From the NCBI GenBank assembly GCA_963841405.1, contig CAWJCM010000007.1, positions 620,001 through 684,000 of the forward strand: a stretch of DNA of 64,000 bases, given 5' to 3'. The stretch comes from DATBLE01 sp963841405 (GTDB lineage: Bacteria > Actinomycetota > Thermoleophilia > Gaiellales > Gaiellaceae). Both the position numbers and the translations under genes were made by a program. The notes beneath the pieces were generated by a model. The model saw only the letters and a program-made list of their open reading frames with translations. It was not told the DNA's origin and ran no database searches. Positions 16,212 through 24,025 of the stretch are shown here, one piece after another. The number at the start of each line of letters is the position of its first letter. Within the stretch, counting starts at the first letter, position 1.

Positions 16212-16822
16212 GCGCACACGCCGAGGCGCACGACCTCGGTCACGACCACCACGGCCCGCCGGCCGCCAACCAGAGCTCGAACGTCGACTCGCGCGTCCTC
16301 GGGATGCTCATGTTCATCGCGTCCGAGGTCATGCTCTTCGGCTCGTTCTTCACGGCCTACTTCTTCGTCCGGGTCGTCAACAACCCGCCGCACTGGCCGC
16401 CGGTCGGCTTCCACCTGCCGGTCTTCGTCGCCGGGGTGAACACGGCGATCCTCGTCACGTCCAGCTTCACGGTGCACTGGGCCCTGACCTCGATCAAGCG
16501 CGGCGAGCGGGCAGGGCTGAGGGCCGGGCTCGTCCTCACCTTTCTGATGGGCTTCACCTTCCTCGCGACGCAGATCACCGAGTACGCGCGGATCGGGTTC
16601 GCGCCCCGCGACAACGCGTTCACGACCATCTTCTTCTGCCTCACGGGACTGCACGGCGCACACGTGTTCGTCGGTCTCAGCATCCTGCTGGTGACGATCA
16701 TCCGCGCCTTCCGCGGGCACTACTCCCCCGAGCATCACCACGGCGTCGAGCTGGCCGGGATCTACTGGCACTTCGTCGACGTAATGTGGATCGTCGTCTA
16801 CTTCACGGTCTACATCATCTAG
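16208..16822 (+). CDS. ctaE: Cytochrome c oxidase subunit III
   Basis: A 204-residue membrane protein with five predicted helices. The His-rich N-terminus (AHAEAHDLGHDHHG) is followed by LGMLMFIASEVMLFGSFFTAYF, the characteristic subunit III helix with its conserved Glu. TGLHGAHVFVGLSILLV holds the conserved His, and GIYWHFVDVMWIVVYFTVYII is the C-terminal helix. Short five-helix forms are typical of actinobacterial ctaE. GTG start overlapping the Usp-like gene by GTGA. It completes the oxidase core. No subunit IV (ctaF) is visible nearby. Confidence 0.93.
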   Translation: MSAHAEAHDLGHDHHGPPAANQSSNVDSRVLGMLMFIASEVMLFGSFFTAYFFVRVVNNPPHWPPVGFHLPVFVAGVNTAILVTSSFTVHWALTSIKRGERAGLRAGLVLTFLMGFTFLATQITEYARIGFAPRDNAFTTIFFCLTGLHGAHVFVGLSILLVTIIRAFRGHYSPEHHHGVELAGIYWHFVDVMWIVVYFTVYII

Positions 16823-16864
16823 CAGGTACCCAGCAGGCGACAGCCGCCCGGAAAGGAGGCGCGG

Positions 16865-17509
16865 ATGAAGAACCCGTTCCGAAGCGAAGCCGACGCCTTC
16901 CGGCTCGTGATCGGGGCGGTCGTCTACTTCGGTGCGATCGCGATCGCGGCCGTTGCCGGGGGGCGCTGGTGGGGGCTGGGCGTCTTCGTGGTGCTGTCTG
17001 CTGCGGTGGCGGTGTGGATTCTCCGGCGCGAGGGGCGCGCGCGGCCGGCGGTCGCGCCCCGCCCGCGCGGCGGCGACGAGGACCGCATCCTGGTGGTTGC
17101 GAACGAGACGGTCGCCGGGGAGGCACTCCGTGAGGCGGTGCGGGAGGCGGCGACGGGCGGCCGCGCGAGTGTGCTCGTCGTCTGTCCGGCCCTGAACAGC
17201 AAGCTCAGGCACTGGACGTCGGACGAGGACCAGGCGCGGGCGGCGGCCGAGGAGCGTCTCGGGCGCAGCATCGCCGAGCTCGAGAAGCTGGGCATCCCGG
17301 CCCGGGGAGAGGTGGGGGACGCCGACCCGGTGCAGGCGATCGAGGATGCGCTCAGGACCTTCGGGCCCGACCTGATCGTCATCTCCACCCACCCACCCGG
17401 CCGCTCGAACTGGCTCGAGCACGGCGTCGTCACCTCGGCGCGCGAGCGCTTCGCGGTGCCGATCACGCACGTGGTCGTCGACCTCGAGGCCGAGGCGGTG
17501 CTCGACTGA
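16865..17509 (+). CDS. Membrane-anchored single Usp-like domain protein
   Basis: A 214-residue protein. Two N-terminal helices (LVIGAVVYFGAIAIAAVAGG and LGVFVVLSAAVAVWIL) are followed by a cytoplasmic linker and one Usp-like module: ILVVANETVAGEALREAV, VLVVCPALNS, GDADPVQAIEDAL, then LIVISTHPPGRSNWLEHGVV and VPITHVVVDLEAE. The helical pair occupies the position where ctaF, the small subunit IV, sits in other actinobacterial oxidase operons, so this may be a ctaF-Usp fusion (inference). A strong GGAAAGGAGG ribosome site lies upstream of the ATG. Last gene of the oxidase operon. Confidence 0.75.
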   Translation: MKNPFRSEADAFRLVIGAVVYFGAIAIAAVAGGRWWGLGVFVVLSAAVAVWILRREGRARPAVAPRPRGGDEDRILVVANETVAGEALREAVREAATGGRASVLVVCPALNSKLRHWTSDEDQARAAAEERLGRSIAELEKLGIPARGEVGDADPVQAIEDALRTFGPDLIVISTHPPGRSNWLEHGVVTSARERFAVPITHVVVDLEAEAVLD

Positions 17510-17512
17510 GGC

Positions 17513-18214
17513 CTAGTCGCGCGCGCGGCGCGTTGCCGGGGCTTCGAGCCGCACGGCCATCAGCACGTAGAAGACGAGGTAGGCGGCCGCGAGCAGGCAC
17601 GTCACCGCCAGGCTGATGCCCACGGCCCTGGTCAGCGAAGCGGGATCGCCGAGGTGGGCGTGCAGCTGCGCGAGCCGTGCTCCCGGCTGCGTGAGCAGAT
17701 CCCAGCTGTTCCAGCGCTTCACCCGTCCCAGGTAGACGCCGACACCGACGAGCCCGAGGACAGAGAGGACTCCGATCCAGCTCGCCACGGCGCCGAGCCG
17801 GTGCCGCGCGACCGCGTGCACCAGGTACAGCGAGACGAAGCCCAGCAGCATCCCCGTCCACGCGAAGGCCGAGACCTCCACGCCGTCCAGCCAGAGCGGC
17901 GCGGGCGAGCGCGCGGAGAGGTGGACGAAGTCGGTGACGATGTAGGGCGCATTCGGCAGGAACAGGAGCCAGAGCACGAGCGCCGGTGCAAGCACCAGCA
18001 GCGAGCGGCCGCGGCGGTAGCGGTCGTAGACGACCAGCGCGAGCACCAGCGGGATCCAGGCGAGGATCAGGTTCCAGATCAGGAACCGGAAGTCGTACGC
18101 GCCGTAGCGGTGCTCCCGCACGAGCTCGAGCCCGAGGCACAGCGCCGAGGCGACCCCGAGCCCGGCGAGGACGACGAGCCGCTCGTTCGGCGAGCGGCGG
18201 GTGCGCAGGTCCAT
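17513..18214 (-). CDS. DUF1361 membrane protein
   Basis: A 233-residue integral membrane protein with about six helices. It matches the DUF1361 pattern: YDFRFLIWNLILAWIPLVLAL, FLPNAPYIVTDFVHL near residue 95, and GVYLGRVKRWNSWDLL near residue 170. The family is widespread but uncharacterised. It is convergent with the oxidase operon, with stop codons only a few bases apart. ATG start directly after a weak tacc-rich leader. No partner gene; the cytochrome c gene upstream on the same strand is separated by a 140-base repeat-bearing gap. Confidence 0.85.
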   Translation of the reverse strand: MDLRTRRSPNERLVVLAGLGVASALCLGLELVREHRYGAYDFRFLIWNLILAWIPLVLALVVYDRYRRGRSLLVLAPALVLWLLFLPNAPYIVTDFVHLSARSPAPLWLDGVEVSAFAWTGMLLGFVSLYLVHAVARHRLGAVASWIGVLSVLGLVGVGVYLGRVKRWNSWDLLTQPGARLAQLHAHLGDPASLTRAVGISLAVTCLLAAAYLVFYVLMAVRLEAPATRRARD

Positions 18215-18292
18215 GTGTCCAGGGTAGACGGGGTCGCTCGCCAGCGGCAAGCGCCACCGGTCTCCATCAGCGCCACGTCGTCCCCCTGCCCA

Positions 18293-18350
18293 GGGTCTGA
18301 CCCCGAAGGGTCCGACCCCGCGGGCTGACCGCGCTGCGTTCCAGCGCGGT
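18293..18350. repeat. Two GGGTC-N-GACCC palindromes and a 9-base hairpin
   Basis: GGGTC-T-GACCC and GGGTC-C-GACCC lie 15 bases apart, followed by a perfect hairpin with arms ACCGCGCTG and CAGCGCGGT around CGTTC. The group fills the gap just after the stop codon of the cytochrome c gene. The hairpin could be that gene's terminator, but the downstream side has no T-run. The rest of the gap back to 18215 holds nothing I can identify. Confidence 0.55.
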
Positions 18351-18354
18351 ACTG

Positions 18355-19158
18355 CTACTGCCCGGCGACGGTCGAGACGTACGCGGCGACGGCGGCGATC
18401 TGCTGCGGCGTCAGCTGGCCCTTGAACGACGGCATCACGCTCTTGCCGTTCGTCACACGGTCGACGACGAGGGACTTCGGCGGCTTGGCGTCGTCGAGGT
18501 TCGGGCCGAGGGTTCCGGTCGAGCCGGCGTCCTTCAGCGTGTGGCAGCTGGTGCAGCCGGCGGTCTCGAATACCTGCTTGCCCTGCGCGACCAGCGCCGA
18601 CCCGCCCCCGCCCCCGGTGGTTGTCTGTGCAGTCGTCGTCGGCGGGGTGGTGGTCGCCTGGGTGGTCGTCGCCGGCAGGGGCGCGGTCGTCGTCGCCCCG
18701 CCGGTGGAGGTGCCGCCGCCCGGAGGCAGCCCTGCGACCGAGGCGACGTACGCCGCGACGTCGTCCGCGTCGTCTCCGCTCACGAGCTTCGCCGGCATGC
18801 CGGTCACCTTGTTCACGACGCCGTTCTTGCCGACATCCACGCCGGACGGGTTCGTCACAGGGAAGAGGATCTGGTCGTGGACGACGTTGCGGATGGTCGA
18901 CTCGGCGAAACCCTGCTGCCGAGGGCCGGAGAACGCGTCGTCGAGATTCGGGCCGATCTTCCCCTGCGTTCCGGCGTCGGCAAGCGTGTGGCAGGAGCCG
19001 CACTTCTCGACGAACAGCTGCTTGCCGTGCTCCTTGTCGGCGGCTCCGGTCTGCAGGCCCCCGGTCCCGCAGCCGGCGGTGAGGATCGCGGCAGACGCGA
19101 GCGTGGCCCACAGGAGGGCGCGGCGGCGCGTCGGACCCCGGTTGAATTCGAAGTTCAC
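18355..19158 (-). CDS. Dihaem cytochrome c lipoprotein
   Basis: A 267-residue exported protein. After RRRALLWATLASAAILTAGC, a lipobox with the acylated Cys near residue 30, come two c-type cytochrome domains. The first has haem motif CGSCH near residue 53, the second CTSCH near residue 195, each followed by a GPNLDDA loop. Distal methionines are likely GMPAKLVSG and SVMPSFKGQL. A Thr/Pro/Gly-rich linker of about 50 residues (TTTAPLPATTTQATTTPP) separates the domains. Probably a membrane-tethered electron carrier, plausibly feeding the oxidase encoded nearby on the other strand. GTG start with GAGGGG upstream. Confidence 0.9.
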   Translation of the reverse strand: MNFEFNRGPTRRRALLWATLASAAILTAGCGTGGLQTGAADKEHGKQLFVEKCGSCHTLADAGTQGKIGPNLDDAFSGPRQQGFAESTIRNVVHDQILFPVTNPSGVDVGKNGVVNKVTGMPAKLVSGDDADDVAAYVASVAGLPPGGGTSTGGATTTAPLPATTTQATTTPPTTTAQTTTGGGGGSALVAQGKQVFETAGCTSCHTLKDAGSTGTLGPNLDDAKPPKSLVVDRVTNGKSVMPSFKGQLTPQQIAAVAAYVSTVAGQ

Positions 19159-19215
19159 GTCGTCCCCTCGAGCTCGCGGTAGGAGAGAAGCGGTCCCTCT
19201 CGCTGCGCGAGGAGT

Positions 19216-20085
19216 CTAACCCTGCGTCGTTGCGGAGGAGCCGGCGAGCTGCTTCTCGAGCGTCTTGATCCTGGCCCGCGCCTGGGGCACGGACGCGTCG
19301 TCCGGCGCAAGCTTGATGAAGCGCTTGTACGCGGCGATTGCCGTGGTCGCGTCGCCGGCGGTCTCGGCGGCCTGTGCGAGCTGGAGCTGCACGGTGGGCT
19401 CGGCCGGCTGCAGCCGGCCGAGCTTCTTGAAAGCGCCGACCAGCTGCGTCGCGGTCTGCTGAAGCGCGACGAGCGCGTTCTGGTACGCGGTGGTGGCGGA
19501 CGTGTCGGCGGTCTCGGCGATCGGGTCAGAGAGGCTCCCGAGCGCCCGGCCGAGCGGGGAGCTCGACGGCGGCCCATAGGTGGAGGGCTGGTACTGCTGG
19601 GCCGCGAGCTGGAGGTTCTGCGCGTCGGCTCCCTGGGTCTGGAGCTGCTGTCCGAGGTCCTGCGCGTACAGATTCAGGGCGTCGGCGTCCCTGGGCCGCA
19701 GCCGGGTGTACTGCTGCCACGCCGGCGCCGCCGACGCGTAGTCGGCCTTGGCGTCGTAGGCGGTCGCCAGGTCCTTCCAGGCCTGGGCGTCCTTCGGGTT
19801 CTTCGCCGTGGCATCCAGCGCCTTGCTGATCGACGGGCCGCTGCTGCCGCCGCCCGTGACGCCGTTGAAGAGGTCGCCGAGGCCGAGCCCGGACGAGCCG
19901 ACGCCGAGGAAGACGAAGCTGCCGGCGAACACCACGATCAGGAGCACGAACACCCACTTGGCATGCGTGCGCAGCCTGTTGAAGAACAGCGTGTCCTCGT
20001 AGCGCTGCCCGCTCGAGTCCTTGTGCTTGCGGCCCGTGTCGTGACGACGCGCAGGGGGCCGGCGTTTTGCCGCGGCACGTGCCAT
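19216..20085 (-). CDS. Membrane-anchored TPR protein
   Basis: A 289-residue protein. The basic N-terminus (ARAAAKRRPPARRHDTGRKH) precedes one helix (WVFVLLIVVFAGSFVFLGV) at about residues 43-62. The extracytoplasmic part begins with a TPR (LDATAKNPKDAQAWKDLATA, continuing YDAKADYASAAPAWQQY) and ends with another (VQLQLAQAAETAGDATTAIA, then YKRFIKLAPD) and a coiled helix. A Gln/Ser-rich linker of low complexity lies between. Likely a scaffold for a cell-envelope complex; no specific family. A TAGGCT hexamer 12 bases upstream overlaps the stop codon of the adenosine deaminase gene, so it may have its own promoter. Confidence 0.8.
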   Translation of the reverse strand: MARAAAKRRPPARRHDTGRKHKDSSGQRYEDTLFFNRLRTHAKWVFVLLIVVFAGSFVFLGVGSSGLGLGDLFNGVTGGGSSGPSISKALDATAKNPKDAQAWKDLATAYDAKADYASAAPAWQQYTRLRPRDADALNLYAQDLGQQLQTQGADAQNLQLAAQQYQPSTYGPPSSSPLGRALGSLSDPIAETADTSATTAYQNALVALQQTATQLVGAFKKLGRLQPAEPTVQLQLAQAAETAGDATTAIAAYKRFIKLAPDDASVPQARARIKTLEKQLAGSSATTQG

Positions 20086-20100
20086 CTCGGAGAGAACAGC

Positions 20101-21117
20101 CTAGCGCCGTTCGCCGCCGATCGGCTTCCAGTCGTGCGCCGAGCCGATTCGCTCGAGTCGACCCCTCGTCTCGTCGTCGCAGAGCACGCCCGACACAGCG
20201 GCCTCATAGAGCGCCTTCGGATCGAGTCCCAGCTGCTCGGCCGCCTCGTACTCACGGGTCAGGTCGGTGTCGAACATCGCCGGGTCGTCGGTCGAGACCG
20301 AGCAGCGCACGCCGGCGCGCACGAGCTCCGGGAGCGGGTGCTCCGCCAGTGATGCGACCGCGCCGGTACGGACGTTCGAGATCGGAGTGATGTCCAGGAC
20401 GAGCCCGCGCTCGGCGAGCTCTTCGACGAGAGCGGGCTCCTCGATCGCGCGGAACCCGTGCCGGATGCGGTCCGGCACGAGCTCGTCGAGCGCGGTTCGC
20501 ACGGACTCGGGACCGACCACCTCGCCGGCGTGCGGGACCGAGCCCAGGCCCGCCTCGCGGGCGGCCCGGAAGGCGGGCGCGAACGGCGCGTTCGGGTACG
20601 AGGCCTCTTCGCCGCCAAGCCCGACTGCCACGACTCCGCGGTCGCGGTACCGGGCGGCGACCTCGACCAGCCGGCGGGCATCCTCGAGCGGGGCGCTGCG
20701 GGTGATGTCCGGGTTCAGCCGCACCTCGACGCCGTGCTCCTCGCGTGCGAGCTGGGCGCCGCTGCAGTAGCCCTCGAAGATCTCGTCCCAGGAGACCCCG
20801 CGCCACGTGCGCTCGATCGGCGAAAAGATGGCCTCCAGATAGACAGCACCATGACGCCTTGCCTCTGCAGCGTAGTCGACCACCACCTGGCGAAAGTCCT
20901 CCTCGGTCCGCAGGCAGTTGGTGGTCAGGATCCAGACCTCGATGAAGTGGTCGAAGTCGCGGAAGCGATAGAGCTCGCGCAGACCCTCGACCGTGTCGGC
21001 CGGCAGCGTCTCGCCGTTCCTTTTCGCGATCGCGAGCAAGGTCTCGGGCTCGATGGTCGCCTCGAGGTGGACGTGCAGCTCGATCTTGGGATAGGGGGTC
21101 CTCGAGCCTGTGTTCAT
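20101..21117 (-). CDS. add: Adenosine deaminase
   Basis: A 338-residue metal-dependent deaminase. Zinc and catalytic motifs are in order: KIELHVHLEAT near residue 10, SVPHAGEVVGP (HAGE) near residue 200, IRHGFRAIEE near 225, and SVSTDDPAMFDT near 282. It converts adenosine (or a related aminopurine nucleoside) to inosine in purine salvage. Length is normal for the family. The ATG is preceded by GGAGGTC at good spacing, which separates it from a longer open frame upstream that overlaps the ABC gene on the other strand. Members of this superfamily include adenine and aminofutalosine deaminases, so the substrate is not certain. Confidence 0.88.
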   Translation of the reverse strand: MNTGSRTPYPKIELHVHLEATIEPETLLAIAKRNGETLPADTVEGLRELYRFRDFDHFIEVWILTTNCLRTEEDFRQVVVDYAAEARRHGAVYLEAIFSPIERTWRGVSWDEIFEGYCSGAQLAREEHGVEVRLNPDITRSAPLEDARRLVEVAARYRDRGVVAVGLGGEEASYPNAPFAPAFRAAREAGLGSVPHAGEVVGPESVRTALDELVPDRIRHGFRAIEEPALVEELAERGLVLDITPISNVRTGAVASLAEHPLPELVRAGVRCSVSTDDPAMFDTDLTREYEAAEQLGLDPKALYEAAVSGVLCDDETRGRLERIGSAHDWKPIGGERR

Positions 21118-21201
21118 CTGACCTCCGCGCGCGGAGGCGAGACCGCGATCTCGCCGGAGCGCTCGAACCGTAGGCCAGTCGGTTTGGCGAAGGAGGGGGC
21201 T

Positions 21202-21228
21202 CGTGGGGGAACCATGGGTTCCCCCACG
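21202..21228. repeat. Dispersed palindrome family A, perfect copy
   Basis: Arms CGTGGGGGAACC and GGTTCCCCCACG around ATG, identical to the copy at 30360 and flanked on the left by GGAGGGGGCT. It lies in the divergent region between add and the ABC transporter, 70 bases from the ABC start. The remainder of this gap shows only a TAGACT -10 hexamer. Confidence 0.75.
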
Positions 21229-21285
21229 TTTGGATACGGGGTGGCCTCGTCCGACACCGGCCGCGATGGTAGAGGACGGGCTGCC

Positions 21286-21291
21286 TAGACT
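21286..21291 (+). promoter_or_regulatory. -10 hexamer of the ABC transporter operon
   Basis: TAGACT ending six bases before the ATG; likely leaderless transcript. No -35 match. Confidence 0.5.
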
Positions 21292-21297
21292 CGACGG

Positions 21298-22128
21298 ATG
21301 GGTCCTGCGCTCGCGGTCCGCGGCCTCGGGAAGCGCTACGGGCACGCCCGTGCCCTGGACGGGGTCGACCTCGAGGTGGCCGAGGGTGAGCTCGTCGGCC
21401 TGCTCGGCCCGAACGGCGCCGGGAAGTCGACCCTGGTCAAGATCGCCTGCGGGCTCGTCCGTCCGACGGAGGGAACCGCGGAGATCTGCGGCGCGCCCGC
21501 GGGATCGGCGGCGTCGCGGCGCGCGCTCGGCTACCTCGCCGAGCTGTTCCGCTTCCCGGGCTGGGTGAGCGCCGAGGAGCTGCTCGTCCTCCACCAGCGG
21601 CTGGCCGGCTCCGGCGGTGGTGCAGCGGAGCGCGACGAGCTGCTCGCGCTGGTGGATCTCACCGAGGCGCGCGCCCGGCGCGTCGAGCAGATGTCGAAGG
21701 GCATGCAGCAGCGCCTGGGTATCGCCCAGGCGCTGATCGGAGCTCCGCCGGTGCTCCTGCTCGACGAGCCGACCAGCGCCCTCGACCCGGCGGGTCGGCG
21801 CATGGTCAGGGTGCTGCTCGAGGAGCTGCGCGCCCGCGGCCACGCCGTGCTGCTCAACTCGCACCTGCTCAGCGAGATCGAGCTTGTCTGCGACCGCGTC
21901 GCGATCATCTCGCGCGGGCGGCTCGTCGCCGAGGGCGCTCCCTCGGATCTGTCCCGCGCGCGCGGCGTCGAGGTGGAGACGGCGTCGGGCGTCCGCCTGT
22001 TCGAAGGTGCCACGCGCGACGACGCACCTGCCATCGTCGCCAGGCTCGTCGCCGACGGCGAAGAGATCTACGGCGTCCGCGTGCTCGCGACCACGCTCGA
22101 GGACGTCTACCTCGAGGCAGTGGAGTGA
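21298..22128 (+). CDS. ABC transporter ATP-binding protein
   Basis: A 276-residue ATPase. Walker A is GLLGPNGAGKSTLVK near residues 36-50, the signature MSKGMQQRLGIAQAL near 132, Walker B PVLLLDEPTSALDPAGRR near 155, and the H-loop LLNSHLLSEIE near 190. The 70-residue C-terminal extension (GVEVETASGVRLFEGATR) resembles the DUF4162-type tail of CcmA/NatA-like exporters. With the membrane protein encoded by the overlapping next gene it forms an ABC-2 exporter. Substrate unknown; lipid, drug or Nos/Cu-type transport are all possible. Confidence 0.9.
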   Translation: MGPALAVRGLGKRYGHARALDGVDLEVAEGELVGLLGPNGAGKSTLVKIACGLVRPTEGTAEICGAPAGSAASRRALGYLAELFRFPGWVSAEELLVLHQRLAGSGGGAAERDELLALVDLTEARARRVEQMSKGMQQRLGIAQALIGAPPVLLLDEPTSALDPAGRRMVRVLLEELRARGHAVLLNSHLLSEIELVCDRVAIISRGRLVAEGAPSDLSRARGVEVETASGVRLFEGATRDDAPAIVARLVADGEEIYGVRVLATTLEDVYLEAVE

Positions 22129-22985
22129 GAGACGTGGCCGTGATCGCCGGCTACGCGCTGCGAGAGAGCATGCGACGAAAGGTCTTCCTGATCGTGCTCC
22201 TGCTCTCGGCGGCCTTCCTCGCCCTGTACGGGATCGGCGTCTGGCGGGCCTTCCGGGACACGACCGGGTTCGTCCCCCCGGACCAGCTCGGACTCGACCC
22301 GACCGTGGTCACGGGGGCGACGGTCCTCGGGCTCGCGATGTTCGCGACGCTGTTCCTCGGAACCGTGCTGGCGATCTTCCTGACGCTCGGAGTCGTGCGC
22401 GGCGACGCCGAGCGCGGACTGCTCCAGCCGCTCGTCGTGCGCCCGGTCGGCCGCAGCACGCTCCTGGTCGCGCGCTTCCTGGCCGCGGCCGGAGTCTGCG
22501 CGCTGTACGTCGCCGTCCTCTTCGCGATCGAGACGCTGACCACCGGCCTGGTCGGGGGCTGGTGGCCGGACAACGTCGTCCCCGCCGGCGCCGAGCTCGC
22601 CTTCGCGGTGGTGATCGTGGTCGCACTCTCGCTGCTCGGCTCGATCTTCCTGACCGCGACCGCCAACGGCATCGCCGTGTTCATGATCTTCGGCGGCGGC
22701 CTCGTCGCCGGCCTGCTCGCTCAGATCGGCCGCGCGATCGGCTCGGACACCCTGCGCTCGATCGGCCGGTGGACCTCCTACGTGTTGCCGTTCGAGGCGC
22801 TCTACCAGGATGCTCTGCACGTGATCACCTCGGGCACGACCGGCTTCGAGCGCTTCGCGCTCGAGCTGGGGCCGTTCGGCGGCTCGTCCGGCGGCGGCGC
22901 CGGGGTGATTCTCTGGGCGGCCGCCTACCTCGTGCTCGTCGGCGCCGCCGGCCTGGCCGCGTTCTCGCGGCGCGACCTGCCCTAG
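22125..22985 (+). CDS. ABC-2 type transporter permease
   Basis: A 286-residue membrane protein with six predicted helices: near residues 18-36 (VFLIVLLLSAAFLALYGIG), 60-85, 115-135, 155-180, 185-205 and 258-278. The pattern (cytoplasmic N-terminus REASMRRK-like, large first loop) matches ABC-2/NosY-like permeases. GTGA overlap with the ATP-binding gene couples the two subunits. It ends two bases before the convergent tatC stop, with no visible terminator between them. Confidence 0.87.
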   Translation: MRDVAVIAGYALRESMRRKVFLIVLLLSAAFLALYGIGVWRAFRDTTGFVPPDQLGLDPTVVTGATVLGLAMFATLFLGTVLAIFLTLGVVRGDAERGLLQPLVVRPVGRSTLLVARFLAAAGVCALYVAVLFAIETLTTGLVGGWWPDNVVPAGAELAFAVVIVVALSLLGSIFLTATANGIAVFMIFGGGLVAGLLAQIGRAIGSDTLRSIGRWTSYVLPFEALYQDALHVITSGTTGFERFALELGPFGGSSGGGAGVILWAAAYLVLVGAAGLAAFSRRDLP

Positions 22986-22986
22986 C

Positions 22987-23760
22987 TCAGAAGTCGGTCG
23001 CCTCCACGGGCGCCTCGCGCGCGGCTCGCCAGCGCGGCTCGAAGAAGGTGGCCAGGCCGATCGAGAGCACGTACAGCACGACGAGCGGGATGACCGACAG
23101 AATCGTCGTCACGGGATCGACGCCGGGGAGGATCACCCCGATCACGACCATGACGAACACGCCGATGCGCCAGGTGCGGCGCAGCATCGCCGCGGTGATG
23201 ATGCGCAGCCGGACGAGGCCGAGCACGAAGACCGGCACCTCGAAGGCGAGCGCGACGCCGATCAGCACGAAGCTGACGAACCGGTAGTAGTCCTTGGCCC
23301 GCAGCAGGATGTGGAAGTGCGACGAGTCGTAGTTCGTCAGGAAGTGGATGGCCGGGGGCAGGACGACCCAGTAGCCGAAGGCGAGACCGCCGAGCCCGAG
23401 AATGGCGGCGAAGGCGACCAGCATCGCCATCGAGCGCTGGTAGTGCTCCGCGAAGGCCGGGGCGAGGAAAGCCCAGATCTGCCAGAAGACGATCGGCAGC
23501 GCGATGATCAGCGCCGCCCAGAGGCTGACCCAGATCGAGGTCGAGAAGGGCTCGATCGGGCTGAAGGTGGCCGGCTTCTTGAGGTCGTCGGGCAGCGGCC
23601 GGTTCAGCCAGTCGAGGATGTGGCCATGGAAGACATAGGTGACGATGAAGGCGACCAGGATCGCCGCGAGGCAGATGAACAGCCTGGTCCGAAGCTCGCC
23701 CAGGTGCTCGACGAGGGTCGCCTCCTCGCCGTGGCGAAGCCGGCGCGGATAGAGCCTCAT
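22987..23760 (-). CDS. tatC: Sec-independent protein translocase TatC
   Basis: A 257-residue six-helix protein. The conserved N-terminal LVEHLGELRTRLF and the first periplasmic loop ATFSPIEPFSTSIWVSLWAALI are typical of TatC, as is IALPIVFWQIWAFLAPAF. The twin-arginine signal-binding surface lies in these cytosolic N-terminal and first loop regions. It exports folded proteins with TatA. The C-terminal tail after helix six is short. It lies three bases downstream of the tatA stop on the same strand, forming a two-gene tatAC unit. Whether a separate TatB exists elsewhere cannot be told. Confidence 0.95.
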   Translation of the reverse strand: MRLYPRRLRHGEEATLVEHLGELRTRLFICLAAILVAFIVTYVFHGHILDWLNRPLPDDLKKPATFSPIEPFSTSIWVSLWAALIIALPIVFWQIWAFLAPAFAEHYQRSMAMLVAFAAILGLGGLAFGYWVVLPPAIHFLTNYDSSHFHILLRAKDYYRFVSFVLIGVALAFEVPVFVLGLVRLRIITAAMLRRTWRIGVFVMVVIGVILPGVDPVTTILSVIPLVVLYVLSIGLATFFEPRWRAAREAPVEATDF

Positions 23761-23763
23761 GGC

Positions 23764-23961
23764 CTAGTTGGCGGGCGGCTTGCTGTCGTCTGCGGAAGGC
23801 GGCTGGATCTCGGGCTTGTCGTCCTTGCCGCTGATCGAGTCCTTGAACTCGCGCATCCCCCTGCCGAGGGAGCGGCCCATCTCCGGAAGCCGCTTCGGGC
23901 CGAACACGAGCAGCGCGACGATGAGGATGACGACGAGACCCGTGATACCGATCTCCGGCAT
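23764..23961 (-). CDS. tatA: Sec-independent protein translocase TatA
   Basis: A 65-residue protein. One N-terminal helix (GITGLVVILIVALLVFG) is followed by the hinge FGPKRLPEMGRSLGRGMREFKD, the TatA/E amphipathic-helix signature, and a polar acidic tail. The FGP hinge and lack of the TatB-type Pro-Glu pair favour TatA. It forms the pore-like assembly with TatC. ATG start preceded at six bases by TAGGCT. Confidence 0.93.
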   Translation of the reverse strand: MPEIGITGLVVILIVALLVFGPKRLPEMGRSLGRGMREFKDSISGKDDKPEIQPPSADDSKPPAN

Positions 23962-23967
23962 GTATCT

Positions 23968-23973
23968 AGCCTA
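23968..23973 (-). promoter_or_regulatory. -10 hexamer of tatAC
   Basis: TAGGCT on the minus strand, six bases before the tatA ATG. It lies back to back with the sufC promoter 40 bases away. Confidence 0.45.
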
Positions 23974-24012
23974 GCGCGTTTGCCGCTTCGTCGGACGGAA
24001 TTCCGGCTCGGC

Positions 24013-24018
24013 TAGACT
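24013..24018 (+). promoter_or_regulatory. -10 hexamer of the suf operon
   Basis: TAGACT seven bases before the sufC ATG. No SufR or IscR-like operator could be recognised in the 64-base divergent gap. Confidence 0.5.
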
Positions 24019-24025
24019 CAGAGGG

